Positions 36,627 through 49,637 are shown, counted from the stretch's first letter. The stretch: 64,000 nt of DNA from Struthio camelus (GCF_040807025.1 NC_090947.1:1488001-1552000); one strand, 5' to 3'. A program made the numbers and translations. The notes: generated by a model not told the origin, from the letters alone.

Positions 36627-38174
36627 CCCCCCCCAACCTACCCACCCACCACCTCGCTCATGGGGGCCTTGCGCAAGCTCCCGGCATCCCCGGGCCTCCA
36701 GCAAGCAACAAGGGATCCCTTCCGGGACCTCCACTTCGGACACACAGGGCACAACCACCTGGAGGCTCACACTGTTTGTTGTCCCAAAGAAGGCCTCTTT
36801 CACCCGCTCTGCAAGGAGCCCCCAAACACACACAGTCGCCACGTTTCTTTCCTTCATTTCTGCGCACACGTGGGTGCTAGGTGGCAAGTCCACAGAGCTA
36901 GCACGCCTGATCACTACACAGCTGACACTTTAGACAGTCTAAGCAACAGTTCTCAGTCCCGTTTCCAACTACATTAAGGCATCCGTGTTGCCATTGGTTC
37001 TGTCAGGGCTCCTCTTCGTTCCGAGTCACAGTATCCTCTTTTTCTACTACGCATGCTCTAGGGGGAAGGGGCTTTGACCAGCAGGGGGGCTTCCCTGCTT
37101 GTAGGTGGGTTTTTCCTTATGCTCATTCGGATAGTTCACCCGTCCTTCAAGTAGTTCTCTCCTGTTTATCAGCTGGTTTTGTTCTCGTCAGCTTTATGTG
37201 GGTACTTGCTTAGCTGGTTGCCTTAGAGTGTTGTCTTGCTCCTTCCTTCAGGGCCTTGTTTTGTTAACTGCCTGTGAAAGACTGACTAATACCCTAATGG
37301 CCTTGTTCCCCATCCCTCCAACAAGACCTCCCTCCCTTTTTGCCCGTTGCCTCACAGCCCGTCCCTGGGCACCACTGGGCACAGTGTGCCTCCAGCCTCT
37401 GGACACCCTCCCGCCACAGAGTCATGCCCATTGAGAAGATGTTCCTGCAGCTGGCTTTGGCAGTGCCGGTGCCTGAAGAGCTCCCACTGTGGAGGGGCTG
37501 GAACCCCCAGTGCCTGGGCAGAGCTCTGGCCTCTGATGGCCTGGTGGCGGCATGGGCAAATCCCGTGGTGCCGGCCCGTGGCCACAGGCGCTCCCAGCCT
37601 TTGGTGCGCAAAGGGCAGCCCAGCGCTTCCTCATCTCCGGTGGTGGGAGGGCAGGCTGCAGGGCAGAGCAATGGCTGCAGCCTTGCCTTCTGGCTCAGGA
37701 GACTTGCCGGCGAGGGGCCACCTCGGTGTCCCGAATCATGCGGAGGGGCTGATTGCCTCCCAAGGCAGAATCTTGTCACCACCACTGCGCTCTCCCATCC
37801 AGGCCTGACCCTTTTGTCAGGGAAAACGGGCTGCTTCTCTGACGGCTGGAAGAGGGCGGGGGGGGATGTTGTGGCTGCCGCAGACTGCTGGAGAGAGTAC
37901 ATGCCCTACCCCCCTCCAAGGGTGGCCGCGAAGGAATCGCGGTCATTCCTGGGTTTTCCACCCATTCGTTGGCACCAAGAAAAGACACTGGCACGGGGTG
38001 AAGAGAGAGGGCTGCTTCTTGGGGGAAAAGGCAGCAGAGGGTGGGCTGGCAGCACAAGCCTGGCACGGGCTGGGCCTGAGGGCTGCAGCTGTCCTGCGGG
38101 CAGGGAGAGAGGCCAGCAACGCCCCCGACTTCCTCGCACACTCCGCTCGTCCCTGCGGGCAGAGCAGCCCGGCA

Positions 38175-41100
38175 TCAGGAGGCGGTCGAGCTCCCGCAGC
38201 AAACGCAGCCACCTCGCAGGGGCCAGGGCCACCTCTGCCACACTCTCCTCAGCCGCCAGCACAGGCCTTCGTGGCCGCCTCCAGGCGCAGACGTCTTCCC
38301 TGGAGCTCTCAGCAGCAGGATGGTTTGCGTGGCCAGGGAACAGATGGACGGGCTGACGTCCTCCTCCAAGCCTTGAAGCGCTGAGAGAAAGAGCCAGAGC
38401 AGAGATCAAGCCCCCATATCTGCACAGAGCCCAGGCAGCCCTTCCTGGCGATGACATGGCCTGTCCCACCCACCTCTTCCCACAGACAGGAGGCAGCAGA
38501 AGGGACACATGCATCAGCTGGGACTTGCTGGCCAGGAATGTCCCAAAGGCCCCTGAAAGCTTCTCGCGACTCTACGCGCACCACCTCTGAGCCGCACGGG
38601 GAGCAGCAGAGCCCTCCTGGCCTGCGCCAGGCATTGCAGCTCGCTGCCCAGCCTCTGTCTTCCTCGCCGCCAGCCCTGCCTCACACCCTGCTGCCCTCAC
38701 TCACCCTCGCAGATGTCCTCCACCTTCTTCTTGCTCTGGCCCCTCATGCTCTGCCCGACGAGCCCTAGGCACACGCACAGCCCCTCACCAATCCTGCTCC
38801 CCACACCACCGCCAGCACAAAACCCCTCCCCCAGGGCTAGCGCTAAGCTGCCCCAGTGCAGAGAGGGGCCGCAGGGCTTGGAGCTCACCAAGGAACCGCA
38901 CAGCCATCTCTCGCAAGCACTCCTGCGGGCTCTCCAAGTACGGCAGGCTCTGGCGCAGGTATTCTTCCGATCTTCTCCTGCCCCTCGCCAGCTGGGCAGA
39001 GCACAAGGCCACAGGCTGGGCGCACACCCTCCCCACCCAGCCAGCCACTCCCTCCACCCACCACTCGCTTTAGCATCCCAGGGCTCAGCAAGGGCACAGC
39101 AACCTAGAGAAGAGCCCGTTGGGGCAGTGTGCTGGACAAGGGCAGCGGGAGTGCTGCTCCAGGCTGGCACCTCTGGGCACCAGCCGCGGCGAGGCACGCG
39201 GCTGCCTGTCCCACACACTGGCCATGCACAGGCCTTGCCCAGGCTGCCTCTGGGGGCTTTGGGGCCATCCTTACCAGGCACTCGCCGATCCTGCAGCTCT
39301 GCGCTGTCTCAGCCAGCTGCCTCAGCTGCTCCCACCTCAGCAACTTGGCAGCACCAAGCAGGGCTTCCTGAGAGGCCTGCACAGCAGCACAGACCCGCTG
39401 ATGCCACCGCAGCCCAGCGCACAACCCCCACCGCGGCCCTCCTCTTGGCAAGGCCTCCTCGGGGCCTTTCCTCGCCCACAATGGCAAGAGGGAGCAGCTG
39501 GCAACTGCCTCTGCCAGCATGTTCCGGGCCCCGGGCAGACAGGTGGGGCAACCACCCCCGCAGGTGTATGGTGCTGCAGGTGGAGGCATGGCACGAAGAC
39601 GAAGGCACTGCTGGGCCTGGTGCAAACAGCAAGGGGGCGCTCTGCACCCTCAGCACCTGGCGCCTCCAGCTCACCCACCTTCAAAGGCTCCCACTGCCAG
39701 CAGCCCTTGCTCCTCATGCTCACGCCCACTCACAGGGCGTCCGCATCGCCCTCCTCCAACGAGCCGTCCCGTTACACAGCCATACCTGGGCCACGCGGGG
39801 GATCTCGTCATGCCAGTGGAAGAGCAGCGGCAGCAGGCTCCTGTGCACTTGCTTCTTCAGGGCCTGTGTTTTGGTGCCCACTACAGCCTCCATCACCTCT
39901 TGGAAGAGGCGGATGGAGAGCTCTCGCACGCAGTCCAGCTCCTGGCGGGAAGGGAGAGGGGCCACCTCAGCACTGCCTGCTCCAAGCCCACAGTCAGCAC
40001 AGGGGTCAGTGGGGCTGGTGGCGAGATGAAGGTTTCGGACCCTCCCTGCGCACCAAGGGGCTGTGGGCCTCGTCTGCACCCACTGCAAAATGGCCCCCGG
40101 CCCAGGCAGGGCAATGCAGCGCGCTTCTGTACCGTGCTGCGGCCAGGGAGAGCGGAGCTGGCGGAGAAGTCTGCGCCTGGAAGGGCTCCTCTCGCCCTGG
40201 CCACACTGCCCCCGTCACCCCTGGCCAAGGCCCAACAGAGCTGCTCCAGGATGCCCCCCCCCACAGTGGCTGCTGGGGCTGTGGGGACGTTGGCGTTACT
40301 GAGGGCCTGTGTGCAGGCATGGGCAGCAGCGGGACTTCAGGCTTCCCTCAGCTCGGCCTGCCTGGCCCTCCTGGTGAGCCTGTCTTCATCGCCCAGGGGC
40401 TCGAGCTGTGCTGCCAGCTCTAGAGGCCGGCAGGAGGAGGCAGCCCCGGGGCATGGCTGCAGGGGCTTTGTGCACAGTACCGAGCAGCTGAGGGTAGACA
40501 AGGGGCTGCTTCAAGGCAGTCCTGCAGCCCAGCGCACCACGGGCAGCACAGCGCAATGACCCCAAGAGCCCCCGGGCAAAAACGTTCCTGGCAGCACCCA
40601 GGGCCCCTGCTGGCAAGCACAAATTCCCACGCCGCAGGCACACCCACACGGCAACACACCACAGCCCGCAGCCCGCACACAGCCTCACCGACACGCCAAC
40701 AGGGCCCCCGCCTCTGCCCCCAGCCTAACCTCATCAAAGAGAGGCAGCAGCTTGTCGGCCAGCAGCGGAGCAAGGTGGGCCACCACCTGCTTCTCCATGA
40801 CGTGGACCACATTGCTGAGCACCAGCAGGGCCTTGGCGCTGATGTCTCTGTCCGCGTCCTGCAGGTGCCCCACCAGCAGGGGCCACAGGCACTGCATTCT
40901 TCTGGCCTGGGGGAAACACAACCTCGGTGCCTGAAGAAAGAACCCACTGCCCTGGCAAAAAGGCTCACCTGCTCACACACCAGCTTCCCCCCTGCCTTTC
41001 CACAAGCGGCCATGGCAATGACTGCAGCAACCTGCGGCCTGGCAGCCTTTACCAGCACAGCCACGGGCCTGGACGGGCTGGGGCAGAGCGAGGCAGGAGA

Positions 41101-44100
41101 GGGCACCGCCGGCTCCTCTTCTCCGTCACTCTTCAACGGGCAGCGGGCTTAGTAACCCACACTGCCTGCAAAGCTGCCTGGGCCACGAGCCGTGCCAGCC
41201 CTAGCAGGCACCTTTCCCGGCAGGGCTCACGGCCCCATTGCCAAGGCCCTGCCGACACCCCCGGCTTGTGCACAGAGGCTGCGGCGCAGCGCAGCACCCC
41301 AAGGCGGCACTCGGCCCGCGGTGGCCCCTGCGTGGTGGGGGCTGCAGCCTCGCGGCCCAGAAGCTGCCTGCGGCATCAGCCTGGCCCTGCGCTCAGCCTC
41401 CAACAGGGCAGCAGCTCCCACAGCTCCTGAGGCCCAGCACAGTCCAAGCTACCCTGTTGCCCAGCACCCCACCGCCCAGCCCCTCGCTGCCTGTGCACCG
41501 GCACCCGGCTGGCCCCTGCTCACCATCTCCTGTCTCTTGCACAGCAGCACGAGGCCTCTGAGCGCCAGCCTGTGCATCACCCGCCAGTGACCCCGCAGAT
41601 ATCTCCAGAAGAGAATCGGCAAGTCGGCCTCCTCTGCGCAAAGGTCACTGCAGGCCAGCAGCTGAAGCACAGCACAGAGAAAGTGGTGAGGTCGGCAGGA
41701 CTCCCGGCCTCAGCCAGCGCCCGATCCCACCAGCAGCTCCGGGCCAGGGCACCAGGCCCGGCCCAAAGGCAGCCGTCAGTGCCGACAGCCCCTGGTGCCC
41801 CACTCCCTGCCCTGGGCCTCAGGCCGCACCGCGCACAGCCCTCGCCTGCTCCTCCACTCCTCTCCAGCCCCGAGAGGCACCGCCTGCCATCAGGCTCACC
41901 TCCACCAGGAAAGCCATGGCAGGCATCTCCCAGCAGGCCTCTCCACGTTTCAGCAGCGCTGTCAGCCGTTGGAAGAGGACGAGACGCAGCTCTCTTGGGC
42001 TCTTCCTCATCTCTCTGGCAGAGGCAAGAAGGCCCTGTCACTTCTGAGCAGCCAGGCCAAGCTCTTCTGTGATGGCACTCCCCATCCCTCTAGGCAGGGC
42101 TCGTGGAGCCCCGCAGCCATGGAGCAGCACCTCCCTGGGCTGCTCTACTCGGCCAGCCCTCCCTCACAAGGCCTCAAGCTGCAGCCCCGTGGGGCTCTGC
42201 GGGGCAGCCTGCGTGCAAGGGAGAAATGCTGGGGCAGAGCAGGGACAAGGGGCTTCTCACCTGGCCAGCAAAGCCACTCCCGCGTGGTAGGTCTGCGCGC
42301 TGAGGAGTGTGTCCCAGCCACCCTTCCTCGCCATGGCCAGCACCTGACTCTCGTAGCCGGCACGGCACAGCAGTGCTTTCATGGTCTGCACTGCCAACCT
42401 GCGTGCACAGCAAAGGCCACGTCACCCTGGCACCCCTGGCCCTGCCGCCACCTCCACAGCACACACAGCAGGCGTGGGATGGAGCACCTCACGGGGCTGC
42501 CGGGAGCAGACTCTTCCCCTTGCTGTTCTCCCCAGCACATCTCAGCCTCCTCCGGCGTCAGCTCTGCGCAGAAGGAAAGCTGGAAGAGCAGCGCCAGGAA
42601 GAGCTGCGGGAAGAACGCCTCCAGCACGTGCTGGCAGCTGGGCTGCTGCAGCATCTCATGGAGCACTCTGGTTGCCTGCAGAAGAAGCCCCGAGACAGCT
42701 GTCGCTGCTGAGACGTGCCTGTTGCGCTGCCCGAGCTTGGCGGTGAGGCTCACACACTGCCCTGAGCCTCGGGACAAGCAGGAGTGCCTGCCGTGCCTGA
42801 GTGGCCAGAGCAAAGGCACCGAAGCTCTTTGGCCTCAGCTCCTCTTTGGGCCATGGCCACAACAAGCCCTGCCAGCCGTAGCCCTGCCGCGCCGTGGCTG
42901 TGCGCCCGGCGGGAGGTCACGGCTTCTTGCTGCGTGGGCAAGGCCAGGGCAGCTCTAGGGGAGAGCGAGGCTACGTCCACAAACTCACGGCCACGGAAAC
43001 GATGACTCTGTCGTCCCCATCCAACGTGCACGCCTCGTCCACGGGCCAATCCTGCAGGACACTGAGCAGCTCCTGCAGCACCCTCTCGGCAGCTCCGCAC
43101 TTCGACAGCAGCATCCTCCACATGGCTGCGGCAGCGCTGCAGGCCCACAGCGCTCGCTCAGCGGGTGCCGCAGCGGCAGCTGTGGCCTGGGCAGCCGCAG
43201 AGGGCCTGGGCGGGCCGCCAGCCCTGCCTCTGCCCACTGCCCCTTGCCCGCAGCACCCTGCGCGCTCTGCCCCACCCCGCAGCCCATGGCCAAGCTCCAG
43301 TCCCTTGTGGGGCACGCAGGCGGCAAGGCGGCCAGGCTCTGGGGCGGAAGGCAGGCACGCTTGCTCGGCTCGCGCTGCTGCAGCCCGGCCTGACGCGCCG
43401 CGGCTGGCACACGGGGACAACAGCAGGGCCCAGCCCCTCACGAGAGGCCGGACAATCGCCACCTGCCCCGCAGCCCGCAGGGCACGAGCTCTGCAGGCTG
43501 CCGGCCCCCCAGCTCTCAAGGCAAGCGGGCCCCTACCTGTCGCACGAGGGGGAACAGCGCAACAGGCTCACGACCACCTCCTCTGGGCATGCACAGGCCA
43601 GCAGCAGAAGAGCCCGCTCCAGGCTGCGCCGCGCAGACGCCTCTGTGACGGCCAGCACGCTGCTCCACATGCCCCTCACCACCGGGGGCACCTGGAGGGC
43701 ACACGGCTCAGAGTGGGGCTGCTGCCAGAGGGCAGCCGTTGGCCCAGCTGCCCCCGACAACGGCTGCCCTTGCCCCCCTTGCTCTGTGCTGGCCTGAGAG
43801 GGGCTGGCGGGCCTGGCAGGCCTGGAGTCAGGGCAAGAACAAGCCCCCGGAGGCCTCGAGCCCCGGCCACGCCACCCACAGGCTACTTACATGCTCCACA
43901 AGGCAGGCAGCGTCCGCCACAAGCGCCTCCAGCACGCGAGCAGCTGTGTGCGCCTCCTCGGTGCTGCGGGAGCTCATGGCCTCGATGGCTAGGAGGATGC
44001 TGTGGGCCCTCTCAGCGGGCTGCCGGGACGTCCCCAACATCTAGGGGAGAAAGGAGGGCAGCCGAGCTAGAGAGGTCACCGCCAGCGGGGCCCCGCACGC

Positions 44101-44232
44101 CCGCCTGGGCGGCGCCTGGGGCGTGCAGACCTGGTGGGGCTCCAGCTGGCGGCTGCCCTCAGCAAGGGCCGCGTCCTCCTCCTCCTCCTCCGTCCAGGCC
44201 AGCCTGGGGCGGCGGGGGGGTCTCTGCGCCAT
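38175..44232 (-). CDS. MROH-like gene, copy 5
   Basis: Complete 14-exon gene and the last intact member before the array edge. Exons 14-10 lie 36489 bp and exons 9-1 36488 bp from those of copy 1, the one-base change falling in the intron between exons 9 and 10. First exon 44131-44232, last exon 38175-38371. Predicted 669 residues with exon 2 of the Glu type (RVLEALV). No disruption was found. Confidence 0.86.
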
Positions 44233-44728
44233 GGTGGGCAAGGCGGCAGAGGCTGCCCGGGGGCGGCGGGGAAAGACCTGGCTGCGCTCAGGGGGCTCCT
44301 CGGCCAGCCCCGCGCGCTCTCGCCCTGTCCCGCGGCCGTCCGACCGGACACTGCGGGGCCGAGGCCGCGCCGACGCCTGGCAAGGCCCCGGGCTGTCCCA
44401 GGAGCGCAGTCACAAAGGGCCCCCACTGTCACCCTGGGGCGGGCGGGCCCCGGCCCGGGCAGGGGCAGGCCGGGTGCCCTCGCGGGGCGCCGGGCCGGCT
44501 CGCCCCCTGCCACACCTCTCTTTGCCCTCGGGCTGCCCCGGGCCCCCATGGCTCCTGGGGCCCTCACAGCCGCTCCCACCCTCCTCTCGTCCCCGCCACC
44601 GCTGCTCCCGGCCCCGTCCTCAGCCACCCCAACCAACGCCCCGCCGCGACACCCCTGGCACCGCTGGCAAGGACTCCTTCCCAACCACCGCAACCACCCT
44701 GTCATCCTGCGAGGCGGCCAGAGCAAAA
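44048..44728 (-). promoter_or_regulatory. CpG-rich promoter region of MROH copy 5
   Basis: Equivalent CpG-rich block upstream of the ATG at 44232, retained without visible change. It is the last promoter copy before the array edge. Confidence 0.6.
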
Positions 44729-44987
44729 TCTCACTCCCCCACCACCCAACCCCAACCTCCGCCTCACGGCTGCCGCTTGCACTTGCCAAAGCCACAAGCC
44801 TGCGGGGCACAGGGCACTCCTGCCTTTGCGCTGCCTACAGTGCTGTTCGGTCCTCCTGAAGCAGCCTTGGCCCAAGCACTTTGCGCTCCCCTGCTGCTCC
44901 CCGCGGGCAGCAGGCCAAGCACGGAGGCCTGCGCTCACCAGCAGCTTCCACAACGGCCAAGGCGGTGCCCACCACCTTCCTCTGCTT

Positions 44988-45749
44988 CTCTGCTCTCTGC
45001 TGCCGGCCCTCCTGCGGGTGCCCGTGGCACAGGTGCCCCCGTACTCTCTCATCAAGGCAGGGTTGGCCTCCAGACAGCAGAGCACCTTGCAGCAGCTACC
45101 ACAGCTGCACCCATCCCAGCAGCCTGGCGCCAGGGCAGTGGAGGGGGTTTGGCCCAGCTCCTGCAAGAGCCATGCCAGGGGCTCAGGCCTGCCTGGCTGC
45201 AGTTGGCCTCTTCTCCACCAACTCAAGCCTCGCTGCACTGCTCCAGCTTGTGCTAAGGACACCTGCAGCAGGACCTGTGGGTTCTCCTCCCAGCAGATTT
45301 CAGCGCAGCCCCTCAGCAGGTCTCCGCTTCCCCCTCCAAGGCCCACACCAAGGCCTGCCTCCTGGCGGCACAACAAGGCCTGGCAGGAGGCACGTGACCC
45401 TTCGGGTCCTGCCAAGGCTTCCTGCGCCATAGACGTTGGACTGGACCCTGGGATCGCGCTCCCCTCTCCCAGAGCAGCCTCCTCCCTAAGCACCCAGGCA
45501 GCAGCGCTCGCAGCAGCCCCTTTCATCTGCCGGCACCCCCGGAGCCACGCTGCACCTGGGCTTGCGTGGCCAGGCAGAGAAAAGCCCCTCGCTCTCTTCC
45601 ACACCTTGCATTTCTTCTCTGCTCTCTCGTCCTTGTGCCTGTGCTCCTGCTTCCTTCAGCCTGCTGGCCGTTGCCCTGGGCAGAGCATGCTGCAGCTGCT
45701 GCCTCTGCAGCACCAGCCGCCTGCACCCATCGCACAGGGCCAACAACCA
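44988..45749 (-). pseudogene. Decayed membrane-protein-gene pieces (unit 5)
   Basis: Same two pieces in array copy 5, unchanged in layout. This is the copy nearest the apparently intact plus-strand relative at 50 kb, which has the opposite orientation. Confidence 0.4.
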
Positions 45750-48700
45750 CCCCCCCCAACCTACCCACCCACCACCTCGCTCATGGGGGCCTTGCGCAAG
45801 CTCCCGGCATCCCCGGGCCTCCAGCAAGCAACAAGGGATCCCTTCCGGGACCTCCACTTCGGACACACAGGGCACAACCACCTGGAGGCTCACACTGTTT
45901 GTTGTCCCAAAGAAGGCCTCTTTCACCCGCTCTGCAAGGAGCCCCCAAACACACACAGTCGCCACGTTTCTTTCCTTCATTTCTGCGCACACGTGGGTGC
46001 TAGGTGGCAAGTCCACAGAGCTAGCACGCCTGATCACTACACAGCTGACACTTTAGACAGTCTAAGCAACAGTTCTCAGTCCCGTTTCCAACTACATTAA
46101 GGCATCCATGTTGCCATTGGTTCTGTCAGGGCTCCTCTTCGTTCCGAGTCACAGTATCCTCTTTTTCTACTACGCATGCTCTAGGGGGAAGGGGCTTTGA
46201 CCAGCAGGGGGGCTTCCCTGCTTGTAGGTGGGTTTTTCCTTATGCTCATTCGGATAGTTCACCCGTCCTTCAAGTAGTTCTCTCCTGTTTATCAGCTGGT
46301 TTTGTTCTCGTCAGCTTTATGTGGGTACTTGCTTAGCTGGTTGCCTTAGAGTGTTGTCTTGCTCCTTCCTTCAGGGCCTTGTTTTGTTAACTGCCTGTGA
46401 AAGACTGACTAATACCCTAATGGCCTTGTTCCCCATCCCTCCAACAAGACCTCCCTCCCTTTTTGCCCGTTGCCTCACAGCCCGTCCCTGGGCACCACTG
46501 GGCACAGTGTGCCTCCAGCCTCTGGACACCCTCCCGCCACAGAGTCATGCCCATTGAGAAGATGTTCCTGCAGCTGGCTTTGGCAGTGCCGGTGCCTGAA
46601 GAGCTCCCACTGTGGAGGGGCTGGAACCCCCAGTGCCTGGGCAGAGCTCTGGCCTCTGATGGCCTGGTGGCGGCATGGGCAAATCCCGTGGTGCCGGCCC
46701 GTGGCCACAGGCGCTCCCAGCCTTTGGTGCGCAAAGGGCAGCCCAGCGCTTCCTCATCTCCGGTGGTGGGAGGGCAGGCTGCAGGGCAGAGCAATGGCTG
46801 CAGCCTTGCCTTCTGGCTCAGGAGACTTGCCGGCGAGGGGCCACCTCGGTGTCCCGAATCATGCGGAGGGGCTGATTGCCTCCCAAGGCAGAATCTTGTC
46901 ACCACCACTGCGCTCTCCCATCCAGGCCTGACCCTTTTGTCAGGGAAAACGGGCTGCTTCTCTGACGGCTGGAAGAGGGCGGGGGGGGATGTTGTGGCTG
47001 CTGCAGACTGCTGGAGAGAGTACATGCCCTACCCCCCTCCAAGGGTGGCCGCGAAGGAATCGCGGTCATTCCTGGGTTTTCCACCCATTCGTTGGCACCA
47101 AGAAAAGACACTGGCACGGGGTGAAGAGAGAGGGCTGCTTCTTGGGGGAAAAGGCAGCAGAGGGTGGGCTGGCAGCACAAGCCTGGCACGGGCTGGGCCT
47201 GAGGGCTGCAGCTGTCCTGCGGGCAGGGAGAGAGGCCAGCAACGCCCCCGACTTCCTCGCACACTCCGCTCGTCCCTGCGGGCAGAGCAGCCCGGCATCA
47301 GGAGGCGGTCGAGCTCCCGCAGCAAACGCAGCCACCTTGCAGGGGCCAGGGCCACCTCTGCCACACTCTCCTCAGCCGCCAGCACAGGCCTTCGTGGCCG
47401 CCTCCAGGCGCAGACGTCTTCCCTGGAGCTCTCAGCAGCAGGATGGTTTGCGTGGCCAGGGAACAGATGGACGGGCTGACGTCCTCCTCCAAGCCTTGAA
47501 GCGCTGAGAGAAAGAGCCAGAGCAGAGATCAAGCCCCCATATCTGCACAGAGCCCAGGCAGCCCTTCCTGGCGATGACATGGCCTGTCCCACCCACCTCT
47601 TCCCACAGACAGGAGGCAGCAGAAGGGACACATGCATCAGCTGGGACTTGCTGGCCAGGAATGTCCCAAAGGCCCCTGAAAGCTTCTCGCGACTCTACGC
47701 GCACCACCTCTGAGCCGCACGGGGAGCAGCAGAGCCCTCCTGGCCTGCGCCAGGCATTGCAGCTCGCTGCCCAGCCTCTGTCTTCCTCGCCGCCAGCCCT
47801 GCCTCACACCCTGCTGCCCTCACTCACCCTCGCAGATGTCCTCCACCTTCTTCTTGCTCTGGCCCCTCATGCTCTGCCCGACGAGCCCTAGGCACACGCA
47901 CAGCCCCTCACCAATCCTGCTCCCCACACCACCGCCAGCACAAAACCCCTCCCCCAGGGCTAGCGCTAAGCTGCCCCAGTGCAGAGAGGGGCCGCAGGGC
48001 TTGGAGCTCACCAAGGAACCGCACAGCCATCTCTCGCAAGCACTCCTGCGGGCTCTCCAAGTACGGCAGGCTCTGGCGCAGGTATTCTTCCGATCTTCTC
48101 CTGCCCCTCGCCAGCTGGGCAGAGCACAAGGCCACAGGCTGGGCGCACACCCTCCCCACCCAGCCAGCCACTCCCTCCACCCACCACTCGCTTTAGCATC
48201 CCAGGGCTCAGCAAGGGCACAGCAACCTAGAGAAGAGCCCGTTGGGGCAGTGTGCTGGACAAGGGCAGCGGGAGTGCTGCTCCAGGCTGGCACCTCTGGG
48301 CACCAGCCGCGGCGAGGCACGCGGCTGCCTGTCCCACACACTGGCCATGCACAGGCCTTGCCCAGGCTGCCTCTGGGGGCTTTGGGGCCATCCTTACCAG
48401 GCACTCGCCGATCCTGCAGCTCTGCGCTGTCTCAGCCAGCTGCCTCAGCTGCTCCCACCTCAGCAACTTGGCAGCACCAAGCAGGGCTTCCTGAGAGGCC
48501 TGCACAGCAGCACAGACCCGCTGATGCCACCGCAGCCCAGCGCACAACCCCCACCGCGGCCCTCCTCTTGGCAAGGCCTCCTCGGGGCCTTTCCTCGCCC
48601 ACAATGGCAAGAGGGAGCAGCTGGCAACTGCCTCTGCCAGCATGTTCCGGGCCCCGGGCAGACAGCTGGGACAACCACCCCCGCAGGTGCATGGTGCTGC

Positions 48701-48790
48701 AGGTGGAGGCATGGCACGAAGACGAAGGCACTGCTGGGCCTGGTGCAAACAGCAAGGGGGCGCTCTGCACCCTCAGCACCTGGCGCCTTC
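45594..48790. repeat. Tandem array unit, copy 6 (truncated)
   Basis: Partial unit of about 3.2 kb. It matches the others up to the position equivalent to about 3178 of copy 1, then stops. It contains the 3' flank and exons 14 to 11 of the MROH-like gene but none of the upstream exons, the promoter or the upstream gene fragments. It has the 19-bp block typical of copies 2-5, yet near 48660 it shares bases found only in copy 1. Confidence 0.95.
47298..48499 (-). pseudogene. MROH-like gene, copy 6, 5'-truncated remnant
   Basis: Only exons 14 (47298-47494), 13 (47828-47887), 12 (48012-48114) and 11 (48398-48499) remain. They are full length and in phase, encoding the last ~150 residues. Exon 10 and everything upstream, including the promoter, is replaced by the array-edge junction just after 48790. 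Exon 14 has an Arg to Gln change relative to the other copies (WPLQGGC). Without a promoter or start codon it cannot make the normal protein. Confidence 0.85.
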
Positions 48791-48905
48791 CAGGCGTCCT
48801 CCACCTTCTTCTTGCTCTGGCCCCTCATGCTCTGCCCGACGAGCCCTAGGCACACGCACAGCCCCTCACCAATCCTGCTCCCCACACCACCACCAGCAGC
48901 ACAGC
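48788..48905. repeat. Array-edge junction with duplicated exon-13 segment
   Basis: After about 48790 the unit stops. About 100 bp follow that match an earlier part of the unit (equivalent to about 2226-2331 of copy 1, also present intact at about 47838-47943), in the same orientation. This second piece contains most of exon 13 and the adjoining intron. Homology fades after about 48895, where single-copy sequence starts. The jump backwards by roughly 1 kb inside the unit points to a rearranged array boundary rather than a clean end. Confidence 0.85.
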
Positions 48906-49099
48906 AGCCCTCCAGGGCGCTGCCAGCCTAGCCATGCTCCCACCTCCCTTTGGACAGTGCTCACCCCAGGGCATTCTGCACTGCGTGACACCCCAGAGCA
49001 TTGTTGTGAGGGAGAAGAGAAGCCTGAGAGGCGAGCTCATGAATGTGTACAAATATGGTGGAGTTTAGGATCCTATGAGGAGGGAGCGGGGCAATAAGT

Positions 49100-49490
49100 A
49101 GGACTGAAACCCTGGACTTAGGGGAGCTAACTTTGGCTTCTTCAGGGACCTACTTAGTGGAATCTCATGGGGTAGGGCCCTAGAAGGAAGAGGGTTCCCA
49201 GAAAGCTGGTTAATATTCAAGTATCACCTCCTCCAGGCTCAAGATCGGTGCATCCCTCTGAGTAAGAAATCCAGCAAAGTGGGCAGGAGACCTGCCTGGA
49301 TGAGCAAGGAACTCCTGGCAAAACTCCAGCAGAAGAAGGAAGTCTACAGAATGTGGAAAAGGGGATATGCCAGTTGCGAGGAATATAGGGACGTTGTCAA
49401 AGTGTGTAGGGATTTAACAAGGAAGGCTAAGGGCCATTTGGCATGAAACCTGGCAAGGGATGTCAAGGACAACAAGAAGGGGTTTTGAGA
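49100..49490 (+). mobile_element. CR1 LINE fragment (endonuclease/RT linker region)
   Basis: The plus-strand translation contains PESWLIFKYHLLQAQDRCIP, then RRPAWMSKELLAKLQQKKE and EEYRDVVKVCRDLTRKAK, ending LARDVKDNKKGF. These are hallmark stretches of the CR1 (Jockey-type) pol region just before the reverse-transcriptase core. The copy is old: an in-frame stop interrupts it before NLARD. It ends abruptly at about 49490, where CR1 would normally continue. Confidence 0.85.
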
Positions 49491-49637
49491 CTCTGACTGG
49501 GCTGGGGCCATGCTCCCGCCCCTTTCCCGGGTACCACAGTATGCGCCAGAGCTGCTTGAAATGCTGCCGCTGCCCAGCTGCCTACAGGCCTGAGAGCACT
49601 GAGCACTTCTGGGCAATGCCCTGTGCTGGCCCATCCC

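Larger units (their letters stand above)
36471..45593. repeat. Tandem array unit, copy 5
   Basis: Direct repeat, 9123 bp and the last complete one. One base is lost beside the C-run near 40252, inside the intron between exons 9 and 10. Gene structure is collinear with copy 1. Confidence 0.97.
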
